This document shows positions 1 to 8,303 of a stretch of 64,000 bases of DNA, piece after piece. The notes below the pieces were generated by a model, which worked only from the letters and a program-made list of their open reading frames with translations, had not been told where the DNA came from and made no database searches. The position numbers and the translations under genes are program-made. Within the stretch, counting starts at the first letter, position 1. Each line of letters starts with the position of its first letter. This stretch comes from Flavobacteriaceae bacterium NBU2977 (GTDB lineage: Bacteria > Bacteroidota > Bacteroidia > Flavobacteriales > Flavobacteriaceae), in the NCBI GenBank assembly GCA_019931105.1, contig JAIOUW010000001.1, positions 1,736,001-1,800,000 on the forward strand. Reading direction: 5' to 3'.

Positions 1-178
1 GCAGGCCAATGGCAAAAAGAATGTACCTGGTACTATTTCCAAATCTGAATTTGAGAAAGACCAGATTATCAAAGCACTTCAAAAGACCAACTACAATAAA
101 TCGAAGGCGGCCAAGCTATTACAGGTAACCCGTAAGACACTTTACAACCGAATCAATCATTATAACTTAGACTTGTAG
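1..178 (+). CDS. C-terminal end of a sigma-54-type regulator (partial)
   Basis: The gene begins before the window and only its last 58 codons are present. Reading from base 2 gives a Fis-type helix-turn-helix: the stretch KALQKTNYNKSKAAKLL followed by VTRKTLYNRI is the usual C-terminal DNA-binding module of NtrC-family sigma-54 activators. It ends at a TAG at 176-178. The tail overlaps the 3' end of the convergent hybrid histidine kinase by 26 bp. A kinase next to it suggests a phosphorelay pair, but the receiver and AAA+ domains are outside the window, so the partner assignment is inference. A plain Fis-like protein is an alternative, although the position at the end of a longer frame favours the response regulator. 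Confidence 0.75.
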   Translation, partial: QANGKKNVPGTISKSEFEKDQIIKALQKTNYNKSKAAKLLQVTRKTLYNRINHYNLDL

Positions 179-2621
179 CCAAATATTCGTTCAATTCGTC
201 GGTCAGGTTCGTTACTCCACTTTTCACTTTTTGCAGGGCATCGAGCAGTTGCCCCCGATTCATGATTTTCCAATTGGCGAGTTCCAATTTTTCCAAGGTT
301 GGCACGGTCGAATCGACTTTCAGCTGTCTGAACATGGGCAACATTCGATGCGCGACTTGATTGATTTTCGCGTAATCGATGACCGTTACGGCCTCTGAAA
401 GCTGTTGAATATTGATTTCGGTATCGCGAAGAAAAGTTTGTAGAACTTCACAAACGGCATTATCGTTATCACCTAAAAACGAATTGATTATTTCAAGATT
501 GAAATGGGTTGTCGATTCCTGCTCTTTTTTAATAGCAGGTTTTTCCGATATCTTTTCCGTTTTGATGCCGAGCATGTTGAGCATACCGATCAACTCGCCT
601 TTTGAAAAGGGTTTTTGAAGTACCTGGGCAAATCCTAATGCCGTATACGCCTCGACTTCAAGATCACGTCGTCCGGTCATGGCGATAATGGGTTGCCCTT
701 GGTAATGGTCGTATTTACCCGATTTTAATCTTTTCAGTACCTCGAATCCTGTAACCTGGGGCATTTGTATATCGGTCAAGACCAGGTCATAGGCCAAATA
801 CGAATCTTGTTTGATGGCCAAAAAATTGGAGAATGTATGTACGGTAATACCCATACTTTCGGCTAGTTCGCGTAGCATGCCCAAAAGGGCGCCATCATCA
901 TCGATAACCAGCATTTTCAACTTCGGAACCAAAAAGGCCGTGTCTTGTCGAACGGTTACGCCCTTGTTCGTCACTTCCAATGGAACCTGCAGCGTAAAGG
1001 TACTCCCTATACCTTCTTCACTTTTCAGTTTTAGCGAACCGTTGAGCAATTCGGCCAATTTTTTGGAAATGGTCAACCCCAGTCCGTACCCTCCGAATCT
1101 TTTTTCCGTCGAGTGGTCGGCCTGTGTAAATTCCTTGAAGATCAAGTGCTGTTTTTCGTTGGGAATACCGATTCCCGTATCGATTACGTCAATTTGCAGC
1201 AAAGTATTTTTTGATGAACGATTCTGCGCTATCGCTTTGATAGTAATGGAGCCTTCTTCGGTAAACTTAAAGGCGTTTCCAAGAAGATTGTTCAAAATTT
1301 GGCGAATGCGAAAAGGGTCGCCCAAAAGGGGCTTTTCGAGCTGCCCGTCGATTTCCAATGTTAGTTTTAGGTTTTTGTTGCGGTACAATGCCTCAACGTT
1401 CTCGGCGGTCTCCCGTATTAGATTGGCAGCGACAAAAGGCACTTTTTCGATATTCAGTTTACCCGCTTCCAGCTTCGAGAAATCCAAAAGGTCATTGACC
1501 AGATTACCGACGTATTCTGAAGCTGATTTTATATTTTTGAGGTAACGGGCCTGTTTGTCCGTAATGCCTGTATTCTCCATCAATTCGGTATAGCCCGATA
1601 TGGTATTCAAAGGTGTTCTAAGGTCGTGGCTTACGGTAGAAATGAGTTGTTCCCTACTTTTTAGTAGTGATTCCGAAAATTTCTTTTCTTTTTCAAGTTT
1701 TTGCCGATACAGTTGTACTTTCCAAAAATCGCGGTTGATCAAAAAGGTAAAAATACCGACGATTATGAACCCTAAGAGTGCCGTAATGCCCGCCAGCCGT
1801 ATGCTACGGCGCATCGTCGCTTGCCGCTTTTGGCCGACTTCATAGGTATTGGCCAAAATTTCCTGTTCTAAGGCCGCAATGATATTTTGAAGTTGTCTTG
1901 AAAGTTCCAGATCGTTTCTGTTGACCTCGAGCTCTTTCTGTGCCAAAGATTGCTGTGATTGGAAATCTTTGAGCTTCGCTCTTTCCAACATGACCCGAGA
2001 AGCCGATAAAATAGAATCGGCATATTCAGCATCGGCAGTTCCATCTTGATTTTTCGGAACATTTTGGCTCAAAAGCTTGGCATATTCCGTCAGCACTTTT
2101 TGTTCGTTCGGAGACAATTTATCGTAATCGGCCACCATATTTTCGGCCGAAAACCTTCCAAATGATTCTTTAATCTTATCGAATTCCTTCAAGGCCTTGT
2201 CCAAAGAATTATTGTTGGTCCTTTGTTTTTTCAATTGGCGGAGTTCATTGTTGTTCGCGACTTTCTGTCCCAATAAGACTTGAAGACTGTCCAAAAGTTC
2301 TTTCTGTTGTGCCGCCTGGGTCAATAATTTCAAAGAATCTATCGAGGTTTTTATCGAATCTATCTTTTGTGCATAGGAAAGAAAATTGTTGTCAGCGGTA
2401 CTGTTCAAGGCCAATTTTGAAAGACTTTCAGCTTCGTACAATTCTGTGACCAGAGCCCCGGTCTTGAGAAGCTTGACATCGGTATCTTCGCCTGAACCGG
2501 TGGCTATATAGTCTTGTATCTCAATGTAGATGAAGTAACCCGAAGTCAAGGCCAGAGCCAATAATACGAGGTAACTCAACATTATCTTTAAGGTAAACCG
2601 ATTTTTGGATTTTTCGTTCAT
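153..2621 (-). CDS. Hybrid sensor histidine kinase with receiver and HPt domains
   Basis: An 822-residue membrane sensor kinase. Two membrane helices (about residues 14-35 and 275-296) enclose a 240-residue, mostly helical extracytoplasmic sensor rich in coiled-coil sequence. They are followed by HisKA (phospho-acceptor His in STVSHDLRTPL, about residue 332), HATPase_c (N box GNAFKF, G box DTGIGIP), a receiver (acidic IDDD, phospho-Asp in LTDIQMPQ near 617, K in LQKPFS) and a C-terminal HPt-like helix bundle with His in NQVAHRML near 758. This is a complete His-Asp-His relay that probably ends on an external regulator, perhaps the truncated one next door. The frame can be extended to a GTG at 2636, but the ATG at 2621 has GGAGGG at a good distance upstream, so I prefer it. 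Confidence 0.93.
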   Translation of the reverse strand: MNEKSKNRFTLKIMLSYLVLLALALTSGYFIYIEIQDYIATGSGEDTDVKLLKTGALVTELYEAESLSKLALNSTADNNFLSYAQKIDSIKTSIDSLKLLTQAAQQKELLDSLQVLLGQKVANNNELRQLKKQRTNNNSLDKALKEFDKIKESFGRFSAENMVADYDKLSPNEQKVLTEYAKLLSQNVPKNQDGTADAEYADSILSASRVMLERAKLKDFQSQQSLAQKELEVNRNDLELSRQLQNIIAALEQEILANTYEVGQKRQATMRRSIRLAGITALLGFIIVGIFTFLINRDFWKVQLYRQKLEKEKKFSESLLKSREQLISTVSHDLRTPLNTISGYTELMENTGITDKQARYLKNIKSASEYVGNLVNDLLDFSKLEAGKLNIEKVPFVAANLIRETAENVEALYRNKNLKLTLEIDGQLEKPLLGDPFRIRQILNNLLGNAFKFTEEGSITIKAIAQNRSSKNTLLQIDVIDTGIGIPNEKQHLIFKEFTQADHSTEKRFGGYGLGLTISKKLAELLNGSLKLKSEEGIGSTFTLQVPLEVTNKGVTVRQDTAFLVPKLKMLVIDDDGALLGMLRELAESMGITVHTFSNFLAIKQDSYLAYDLVLTDIQMPQVTGFEVLKRLKSGKYDHYQGQPIIAMTGRRDLEVEAYTALGFAQVLQKPFSKGELIGMLNMLGIKTEKISEKPAIKKEQESTTHFNLEIINSFLGDNDNAVCEVLQTFLRDTEINIQQLSEAVTVIDYAKINQVAHRMLPMFRQLKVDSTVPTLEKLELANWKIMNRGQLLDALQKVKSGVTNLTDELNEYLATSLSYND

Positions 2622-2747
2622 ATCGCTGCCCTCCACAAAACTTGTTATAGATACGCAAAATCAGGAGATTTTGTTTACAACCAACCGTTAAAAATTTATC
2701 TGAAAAGCTATGAAAAATATAATTACGGACTTACATTTGCACCATCT

Positions 2748-2822
2748 CAAAGGGGTGCTTGTACAATCAGGCTGAGATTATACCCAATGAACCTGGGCGG
2801 GTAATGCCGCCAAGGGATGGCG
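2748..2822 (+). ncRNA. TPP riboswitch (THI element)
   Basis: The segment holds the conserved blocks of the thiamin pyrophosphate aptamer in order: GGGGTGC, then GGCTGAGA, TACCC, TGAACCTG, GGGTAATGCC and AAGGGA. It lies about 100 bp upstream of a TonB-dependent receptor on the same strand and nothing else follows in that transcript. The usual effect is repression when TPP is plentiful. The expression platform between 2823 and 2919 is not certain: I see no clear T-run terminator, but a hairpin covers the candidate start codon (see 2897-2920), which suggests control of translation. Confidence 0.93.
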
Positions 2823-2896
2823 AAAGCCACTATTTGGAATTTCTTCGTCCTTAGCTGGGCAAAAATCATTTTTAACTTGGAATAATGGCCCCTTTT

Positions 2897-2920
2897 ATTC
2901 GTAACAAATGTATTACGAAT
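2897..2920 (+). promoter_or_regulatory. Inverted repeat over the receptor start codon
   Basis: Perfect 8-bp arms ATTCGTAA and TTACGAAT are separated by 8 bases. The second arm includes the first two bases of the ATG at 2919. Downstream of the TPP aptamer this could act as a start-sequestering hairpin; it could also be a protein operator. The function is inferred. Confidence 0.45.
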
Positions 2921-5222
2921 GAAACCGCTCTATTCGATTATCAATTTTAGGACAGCTCTTTTATCGAGCGGTTCGATGCGACTGCTTAATAAGGGGAAAA
3001 CGCCCCGTATTAAAATTGTTTTTATCACTCTGGGCCTTGTCGGCCTGACCATGGGCCTGCATTCCCAAGAACAAAAAGAAGATTCCCTCAACGGTAAAAA
3101 AATTGTACTTGACGAAGTCTTCGTGTCGGCGGTAAGGGCCACCAATGAATCACCGGTAACCTATTCTAACTTAAAAAAGGAGGAAATCGCACCGCGCAAT
3201 CTCGGACAGGATATACCCATACTTATCAATTTTTTGCCTTCGGTGGTCACGACCTCCGATGCTGGTGCTGGCGTGGGCTATACGGGCATTCGCGTTCGTG
3301 GAAGTGATGCGACACGGGTCAATGTTACCATTAACGGTATTCCTTACAACGATTCAGAGTCACATGGCACATTTTGGGTGAACATGCCCGATTTCGCCTC
3401 TTCGACAGAGAGTTTGCAACTGCAGCGCGGCGTAGGTACATCGACCAATGGGGCTGGAGCCTTTGGGGCCAGCTTGAACCTCTTGACCGATGCGGTTTCC
3501 GAAGAAGCGTACGGGCGAATATCCTCTTCTTATGGCAGCTTCAATACGTTTCGGAACAACATAAAATTCAGTACCGGATTGTTGAACGACCATTTCGAGA
3601 TAGCGGGCCGTCTGTCAAGAATAACCTCAGATGGTTATATTGACAGGGCTTCCTCAGAATTGGATTCCTATTTTTTGCAAGGGGCCTTCAAGGATGAGAA
3701 TACGCTCGTAAAGGTATTATTGTTTGGAGGACATGAGATTACTTACCAGGCTTGGTACGGTACTCCATTGGCTAGGATAAACAATGACCTTGAAGGTGTG
3801 GAAAAATTTATTTCGGATAACGGACTTTCAGAAGCGGAGGCCGAAAACCTGAGAAATTCCGACCGACGGTATAATTATTACACGTATGAGAATGAAGAGG
3901 ATAACTATAAGCAGAACCATGCCCAATTGCTTTGGAACCAAGAAATTTCGGATGCCTGGAATACCAATTTGGCCTTTCACTATACACGGGGGCGGGGTTA
4001 TTTTGAGCAGTTCAGACAAGATGATGATTTTTCCACCTACGGATTCGAACCTTTGACGGTAAACGGAGAAGAAGTGAATACTACCGACCTGATCCGTCGC
4101 CGGTGGTTGGACAATCATTTTTATGGCGCTGTTGTTTCAGCTAAATACGATCATAGAAACCTGAACCTTATTATCGGAGGCGGATGGAACAAATACGATG
4201 GAGACCATTATGGCGAAATTATTTGGGCACGTTATGCTGGCAACAGTGAAATTAGGGACCGTTATTACGATGACGGCTCCGCAAAGACCGATTTTAACGG
4301 GTTTACAAAAGCAAATTACAAATTGAGCCAGAACTGGAATATATTCGGGGACCTGCAATATCGAAGAGTAGCATACCAGGCCAATGGGGAAGAGACGGGA
4401 ATCGTGGCCGACACCTTTGGTTTTTTTAATCCGAAGGTCGGGATCCTATATGATTTCAATAAGAACAACAATTTCTATTTTTCTTTTGCCGTTGCGAATC
4501 GTGAGCCGAATAGGAACGACTATGAAAACGGAAATCCCAAACCTGAAAGATTGCATGATTATGAATTGGGTTGGCGCTATGTTACCCCTAAAACTCAGTT
4601 AAGTACCAATGCCTATTTCATGAACTACAAAGACCAGCTGGTGCTAACGGGCGAACTTAATGATGTGGGCGCGCCACTGCGCGCCAATGTAGGTGACAGT
4701 TATCGCTTGGGCCTTGAAATGGATGCGAACATAGCGTTCGGCGATAATTTTCAATGGAGCCCGAATATTTCATTGAGCACCAATAAGAACAGGGATTTTG
4801 TATTTCAACGTGACGGTCAGATTCAAAACTTGGGAAACACCAATATCAGCTTTTCGCCCAACCTTATCGTCGGAAATCGCTTGACATTTAGACCTTCTGA
4901 AAACCTTCAGGTCTCTACATTGACCAAGTATGTGGGCAAACAGTATATGGGGAACATAGATTCTGAGGTCTCTATATTGGATGCTTATTTTCAGACCGAT
5001 TTGAACGTACAATACGAAATAACGACCAAGTCATTTGTAAAAAGTATTGTCTTATCAGGGCTGGTCAACAATATTTTCAATACTTTATATCAGTCAAATG
5101 GGTATTTCTATACCTATGATGATACTTGGTCGAATACTGATACGATTACCACTATTGAAGGTGCGGGCTATTACCCCCAAGCCGGAATTAACTTTTTGAT
5201 CGGTGCCACCGTGAATTTTTAG
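2919..5222 (+). CDS. TonB-dependent outer-membrane receptor, thiamin-regulated
   Basis: A 767-residue TonB-dependent transporter. After a signal-like hydrophobic stretch (IKIVFITLGLVGLTMGL), the plug domain carries GYTGIRVRGSDATRVNVTING and NDSESHGTFWVNMPD. The rest is a beta-barrel ending in an aromatic residue (IGATVNF), typical for BAM recognition. The upstream TPP riboswitch indicates that it imports thiamin, a thiamin precursor or a phosphorylated form across the outer membrane; TPP-controlled TonB receptors are known in Bacteroidota. No inner-membrane thiamin transporter or biosynthesis gene lies beside it. Start choice: ATG 2919 overlaps the hairpin downstream of the riboswitch, while ATG 2976 would give a more typical signal-peptide n-region; either is possible. 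The substrate is inferred from regulation only. Confidence 0.93.
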   Translation: MKPLYSIINFRTALLSSGSMRLLNKGKTPRIKIVFITLGLVGLTMGLHSQEQKEDSLNGKKIVLDEVFVSAVRATNESPVTYSNLKKEEIAPRNLGQDIPILINFLPSVVTTSDAGAGVGYTGIRVRGSDATRVNVTINGIPYNDSESHGTFWVNMPDFASSTESLQLQRGVGTSTNGAGAFGASLNLLTDAVSEEAYGRISSSYGSFNTFRNNIKFSTGLLNDHFEIAGRLSRITSDGYIDRASSELDSYFLQGAFKDENTLVKVLLFGGHEITYQAWYGTPLARINNDLEGVEKFISDNGLSEAEAENLRNSDRRYNYYTYENEEDNYKQNHAQLLWNQEISDAWNTNLAFHYTRGRGYFEQFRQDDDFSTYGFEPLTVNGEEVNTTDLIRRRWLDNHFYGAVVSAKYDHRNLNLIIGGGWNKYDGDHYGEIIWARYAGNSEIRDRYYDDGSAKTDFNGFTKANYKLSQNWNIFGDLQYRRVAYQANGEETGIVADTFGFFNPKVGILYDFNKNNNFYFSFAVANREPNRNDYENGNPKPERLHDYELGWRYVTPKTQLSTNAYFMNYKDQLVLTGELNDVGAPLRANVGDSYRLGLEMDANIAFGDNFQWSPNISLSTNKNRDFVFQRDGQIQNLGNTNISFSPNLIVGNRLTFRPSENLQVSTLTKYVGKQYMGNIDSEVSILDAYFQTDLNVQYEITTKSFVKSIVLSGLVNNIFNTLYQSNGYFYTYDDTWSNTDTITTIEGAGYYPQAGINFLIGATVNF

Positions 5223-5246
5223 GCAAAGTGGCAGAACGCCCTCCTG

Positions 5247-5684
5247 TTAGTTCGAGATGATAATGATGTTGCCACTGGCAGAAGCGCGGTATTCAAGCAT
5301 GTCGTAATAGCGTTTGCCATCATCGGGGCGATTCAAGAACTGTCCCGTAAAAAGGCTATACTCGAAATCATCACAGGAGCACACCACATTTTGGCCGTCA
5401 ATGGTCATTGTAGAACAATCGCTGGGGGCATGATTGGGGCAGCTTGCCTCGAAGACCCTGAACTGGTCAAAGCCCGTATTCATTACGAACGCGCCTCGGG
5501 TACCAACGGTCTGATTATCGATATAAACGGGATTGCCGGTATTGGTCAACGGACTGTATAAGGGTAGGTTCGTATTGATGTCGAACCGAAAACCGATTTC
5601 CTGTAAATACGGATTTCGGTTGGTGCCATCCTTACTACATGACAATACCAACAATACTAAAATTAAACACCAAATACGGTTCAT
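5247..5684 (-). CDS. Lipoprotein with degenerate Rieske-like domain
   Basis: The 145-residue product begins MNRIWCLILVLLVLSCSKDG, a type II signal peptide with lipobox LVLSC, so it should be a membrane-anchored lipoprotein. The second half resembles a Rieske [2Fe-2S] fold: CPNHAPSDC followed by VVCSCDDFEYSLFTG, where true Rieske proteins have C-x-H and C-x2-H. Here the first pair is C-x2-H and the His of the second pair is replaced by Asp, so a normal cluster is unlikely. A longer frame reaches 5717, but the ATG at 5684 places the lipobox correctly. It converges with the receptor gene (24-bp gap) and diverges from greA. The function is unknown. Confidence 0.75.
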   Translation of the reverse strand: MNRIWCLILVLLVLSCSKDGTNRNPYLQEIGFRFDINTNLPLYSPLTNTGNPVYIDNQTVGTRGAFVMNTGFDQFRVFEASCPNHAPSDCSTMTIDGQNVVCSCDDFEYSLFTGQFLNRPDDGKRYYDMLEYRASASGNIIIISN

Positions 5685-5735
5685 AGTTAAAAATACCGTT
5701 AGGGAAATCGCATACAAATTTGGGTAAAAAATATG

Positions 5736-5743
5736 TATCTTTG
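5736..5743 (+). promoter_or_regulatory. Promoter -7 element for greA
   Basis: TATCTTTG matches the Bacteroidota -7 consensus TAnnTTTG, 77 bp upstream of the greA start. The nearest TTTG (5719-5722) is closer than the usual -33 spacing. Confidence 0.6.
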
Positions 5744-5820
5744 CGTTAAATCCTCTCTAAAAAATCGGGGCTAGCCTTGATTGCCATAGAGGATTTTGTT
5801 ATTATATAAACGAGTAAGTT

Positions 5821-6297
5821 ATGGGTAACGTATCATATTATACCGCCGAAGGTTTGAAAAAGCTCAAAGACGAGCTAAATCATTTGCGTGACGTGGAAAG
5901 ACCAAAAGCTTCGCAGGCCATAGCAGAGGCACGCGATAAGGGCGATCTTTCCGAAAATGCGGAATACGATGCTGCCAAAGAGGCACAAGGGCTATTGGAA
6001 ATGAAGATTTCGAAAATGGAAGAAGTCTTGGCCAATGCCCGATTGATAGATGAATCACAGCTTGACACATCAAAGGTACTGGTGCTTTCAACAGTAAAGT
6101 TAAAGAACCAGAACAACGGTATGGAGATGAAATATACATTGGTCGCCGAAAGCGAGGCCGATTTGAAAGCAGGTAAGATTTCGGTCAGTTCGCCGATCGG
6201 TAAAGGTTTATTGGGCAAGAAGGTTGGTGAGGTGGCCGAGATTACTGTTCCGAACGGTACCTTGAAATTCGAGATTTTAGAGATAACCCGCGAATAA
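5821..6297 (+). CDS. greA: Transcription elongation factor GreA
   Basis: The 158-residue product has the family's usual length and layout. The N-terminal antiparallel coiled coil carries the conserved acidic tip region in ARDKGDLSENAEYDAAKEAQ, and the C-terminal FKBP-like domain includes SSPIGKGLLGKKVGE. GreA enters the RNA polymerase secondary channel and stimulates cleavage of backtracked transcripts. It is followed after 13 bp by the HIT-family gene on the same strand, so the two are probably cotranscribed from the TAnnTTTG promoter at 5736. Confidence 0.97.
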   Translation: MGNVSYYTAEGLKKLKDELNHLRDVERPKASQAIAEARDKGDLSENAEYDAAKEAQGLLEMKISKMEEVLANARLIDESQLDTSKVLVLSTVKLKNQNNGMEMKYTLVAESEADLKAGKISVSSPIGKGLLGKKVGEVAEITVPNGTLKFEILEITRE

Positions 6298-6310
6298 ACG
6301 AGTATTCAAA

Positions 6311-6703
6311 ATGCCTTCAATATTCACAAAAATCATCAAAGGCGAGATTCCATGCTATAAAGTAGCGGAAAATGATGATTTCTTCGCATTTCTTGATATC
6401 AATCCGAATGCCAAGGGACATACCCTTTGTATTCCCAAAAAAGAGGTGGACAAACTCATGGATCTTGACGAAGCGACCTATATGGGCCTAATGGCTTTTT
6501 CAAGAAAAGTGGGCAAGGCCATTGAACAGGCCTTGGATTGCAAAAGGGTCGGAATGACCGTTATCGGGCTTGAAGTGCCCCATGTGCATGTACACTTGAT
6601 ACCGCTCAACAACATGCAAGATGCTACCTTTCAGAAAAAGGTTTCATTGACCAAGGAGGAGTTTGAGAACATTGCGAACGCCATTCGTTCTAAAATTGAA
6701 TGA
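6311..6703 (+). CDS. HIT family nucleotide-binding protein
   Basis: A 130-residue histidine-triad protein. The catalytic triad is visible as HVHVHLIPL near residues 95-103, and the N-terminal FTKIIKGEIPCYKVAEND and FLDINPNAKGHTLCIPK are typical of HINT/PKCI-type purine nucleoside phosphoramidases. It is a cytosolic hydrolase of nucleotide phosphoramidates or dinucleoside polyphosphates; the physiological substrate is not readable. It probably forms an operon with greA. Its last 14 bases overlap the convergent zinc-ribbon gene. Confidence 0.95.
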   Translation: MPSIFTKIIKGEIPCYKVAENDDFFAFLDINPNAKGHTLCIPKKEVDKLMDLDEATYMGLMAFSRKVGKAIEQALDCKRVGMTVIGLEVPHVHVHLIPLNNMQDATFQKKVSLTKEEFENIANAIRSKIE

Positions 6704-7046
6704 GCCCCTGTAGGTACAGATAGACCGCTGCAGCTATAAGAACTATCGATAACAAAATAATGATGTAGAACAATCGGGTAAACCGAATGGAAGCTTTTTC
6801 GGGCTCGACCATTTTTTGGTAATATTCGAAAATACGTTCTATATCATCGGTCCATTTCACCGGATAAATATTCGAGCCACATTTGTTGCAAGTTACCTTG
6901 TTCGTGATTTCGCCAGTTGTACGATGAAAAAGCTTGCCGTATAGATGTTTTTGGTAGAATGTCAATTTTAAGTCTTGATTGAAACATTCCGGACAGTTGT
7001 TTGTCAGGTCGGCTTCTTTAATGACTTCCAATTTTTCCCTTGCCAT
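6690..7046 (-). CDS. Small zinc-ribbon membrane protein
   Basis: The 118-residue protein has an N-terminal zinc ribbon made of two Cys pairs (CPEC near residue 18 and CNKC near 54) and one C-terminal membrane helix (FYIIILLSIVLIAAAVYLYL). It looks tail-anchored, with the ribbon in the cytosol. The ATG shares its A with the TAA stop of the upstream kinase gene (TAATG), which indicates translational coupling and suggests the two proteins work together. I recognise no characterised family. Confidence 0.8.
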   Translation of the reverse strand: MAREKLEVIKEADLTNNCPECFNQDLKLTFYQKHLYGKLFHRTTGEITNKVTCNKCGSNIYPVKWTDDIERIFEYYQKMVEPEKASIRFTRLFYIIILLSIVLIAAAVYLYLQGLIQF

Positions 7047-8197
7047 TATTTAGGTATTTGTTTTAACGAAATCTGCATGATCGTACCTGCCTTACTTGAC
7101 GAATGTACTTTAATTTTTCCTTTATGGTATTCCTCGATGATTCTTTTAACAAGCGAAAGCCCTAAGCCCCAGCCCCTTTTTTTCGAGGTTACACCCGGAT
7201 TAAAAATGGTCTGATGGTCACTTTTTGGAATGCCATGCCCAGTGTCGGTAATCTGTATGTTCACATATTTGCCATCGGGAATGATCTCGATGTGAATACT
7301 GCCCTTTCCCTTCATCGCATCGATACCGTTTTTGACCAAATTTTCGATGGTCCAATGATAAAGGGCCGGGTTGAGCATGACTTTCATGTTTTCCACCTTT
7401 GATACGAACGAAAAATCGATAAGCTTTGAACTGCGCAATTTAAGATAATCGTAGGCGTCCTTTGTCTGGGCAACGATATCGTGCTCGTCCAACTTGGGCA
7501 ATGATCCGATTTTGGAAAAGCGCTCGGTAATGGTTTCAAGCCGATTGATATCCTTTTCAATTTCACGGGTAATGTCAGGGTTGATATTTTCGGTTTTCAG
7601 TATTTCGTTCCAGCCAAGCAATGATGATAAAGGGGTACCGATCTGGTGAGCCGTTTCCTTGGCCATGCCCGCCCAAAGTTTGTTCTGTTCCGAGGCCTTG
7701 TTGGTCTTGAAAAAGAAGAAAATGACCGCTCCGAACAAGAAAATTATTAGCAGCAGCGCCAGGGGATAATATTTAAGTTTGTTGAGTACTTCTGAATTCC
7801 CGTAATATAAGGTGGCCAGTTCTTCCCCTAGGTGGTCGATGACAATGGGTTGGTTCTCACTTTTGAACTTGGCGATCGTATTTTTAATGAAGACTGTATC
7901 CGTCGCTTTTTCAACGGGCATGTTATGAATTTTGGTCGAACCGTCTTTATTGACCAAGATCATGGGCGTCGAGATATTGTTTTGAAAAACTTTCAAAGGA
8001 AGGTCGCCGGGATCGGCATCTAAAGGGGCCGAAAGCAATTCGGAGTGGGCCGTGGCCCAGATTTCCATTTTATGGCGCTCCTCTTCCTTGAATTTTTTGA
8101 AAAAACTGTTCGTATTCCAAAGAATCAAACTGACGATAACAAACGATGCTATCAACAAAATGATATTCGAAGTCTTGTTTTTCGGATTGAATTGCAT
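7046..8197 (-). CDS. Membrane sensor histidine kinase (orphan)
   Basis: The 383-residue kinase has membrane helices at about 11-31 and 142-164 with a short extracytoplasmic domain between them. Next come a HisKA-like dimerisation region with the phospho-acceptor in KETAHQIGTPLSSLLG (near residue 185) and HATPase_c with N box ENLVKNGIDAM, G1 DTGHGIP and G2 GWGLGLSL. No response regulator is adjacent, so its partner is elsewhere. It is coupled to the downstream zinc-ribbon gene by a one-base stop/start overlap. The short kinase core with AHQIGTPL is common in Bacteroidota; the signal is unknown. Confidence 0.93.
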   Translation of the reverse strand: MQFNPKNKTSNIILLIASFVIVSLILWNTNSFFKKFKEEERHKMEIWATAHSELLSAPLDADPGDLPLKVFQNNISTPMILVNKDGSTKIHNMPVEKATDTVFIKNTIAKFKSENQPIVIDHLGEELATLYYGNSEVLNKLKYYPLALLLIIFLFGAVIFFFFKTNKASEQNKLWAGMAKETAHQIGTPLSSLLGWNEILKTENINPDITREIEKDINRLETITERFSKIGSLPKLDEHDIVAQTKDAYDYLKLRSSKLIDFSFVSKVENMKVMLNPALYHWTIENLVKNGIDAMKGKGSIHIEIIPDGKYVNIQITDTGHGIPKSDHQTIFNPGVTSKKRGWGLGLSLVKRIIEEYHKGKIKVHSSSKAGTIMQISLKQIPK

Positions 8198-8303
8198 CCA
8201 AGTATTTTCTTGCTTTAAAGATAACGTAAATAGATAGAAATTGGTGTCTGGACCATTTCAGGCACTTTTCCGGTAATGGGCAATTGGCTATCTTTACCAT
8301 GTT

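Noticed and set aside
811-1545. Long plus-strand open frame of 244 codons
   Set aside because: It is antisense to the hybrid kinase, has no family features, and the opposite strand encodes all kinase motifs.
5719-5743. TTTG/TATCTTTG as a complete -33/-7 promoter pair for greA
   Set aside because: The spacing of 13 bp is too short for the usual -33 element; only the -7 box is claimed.
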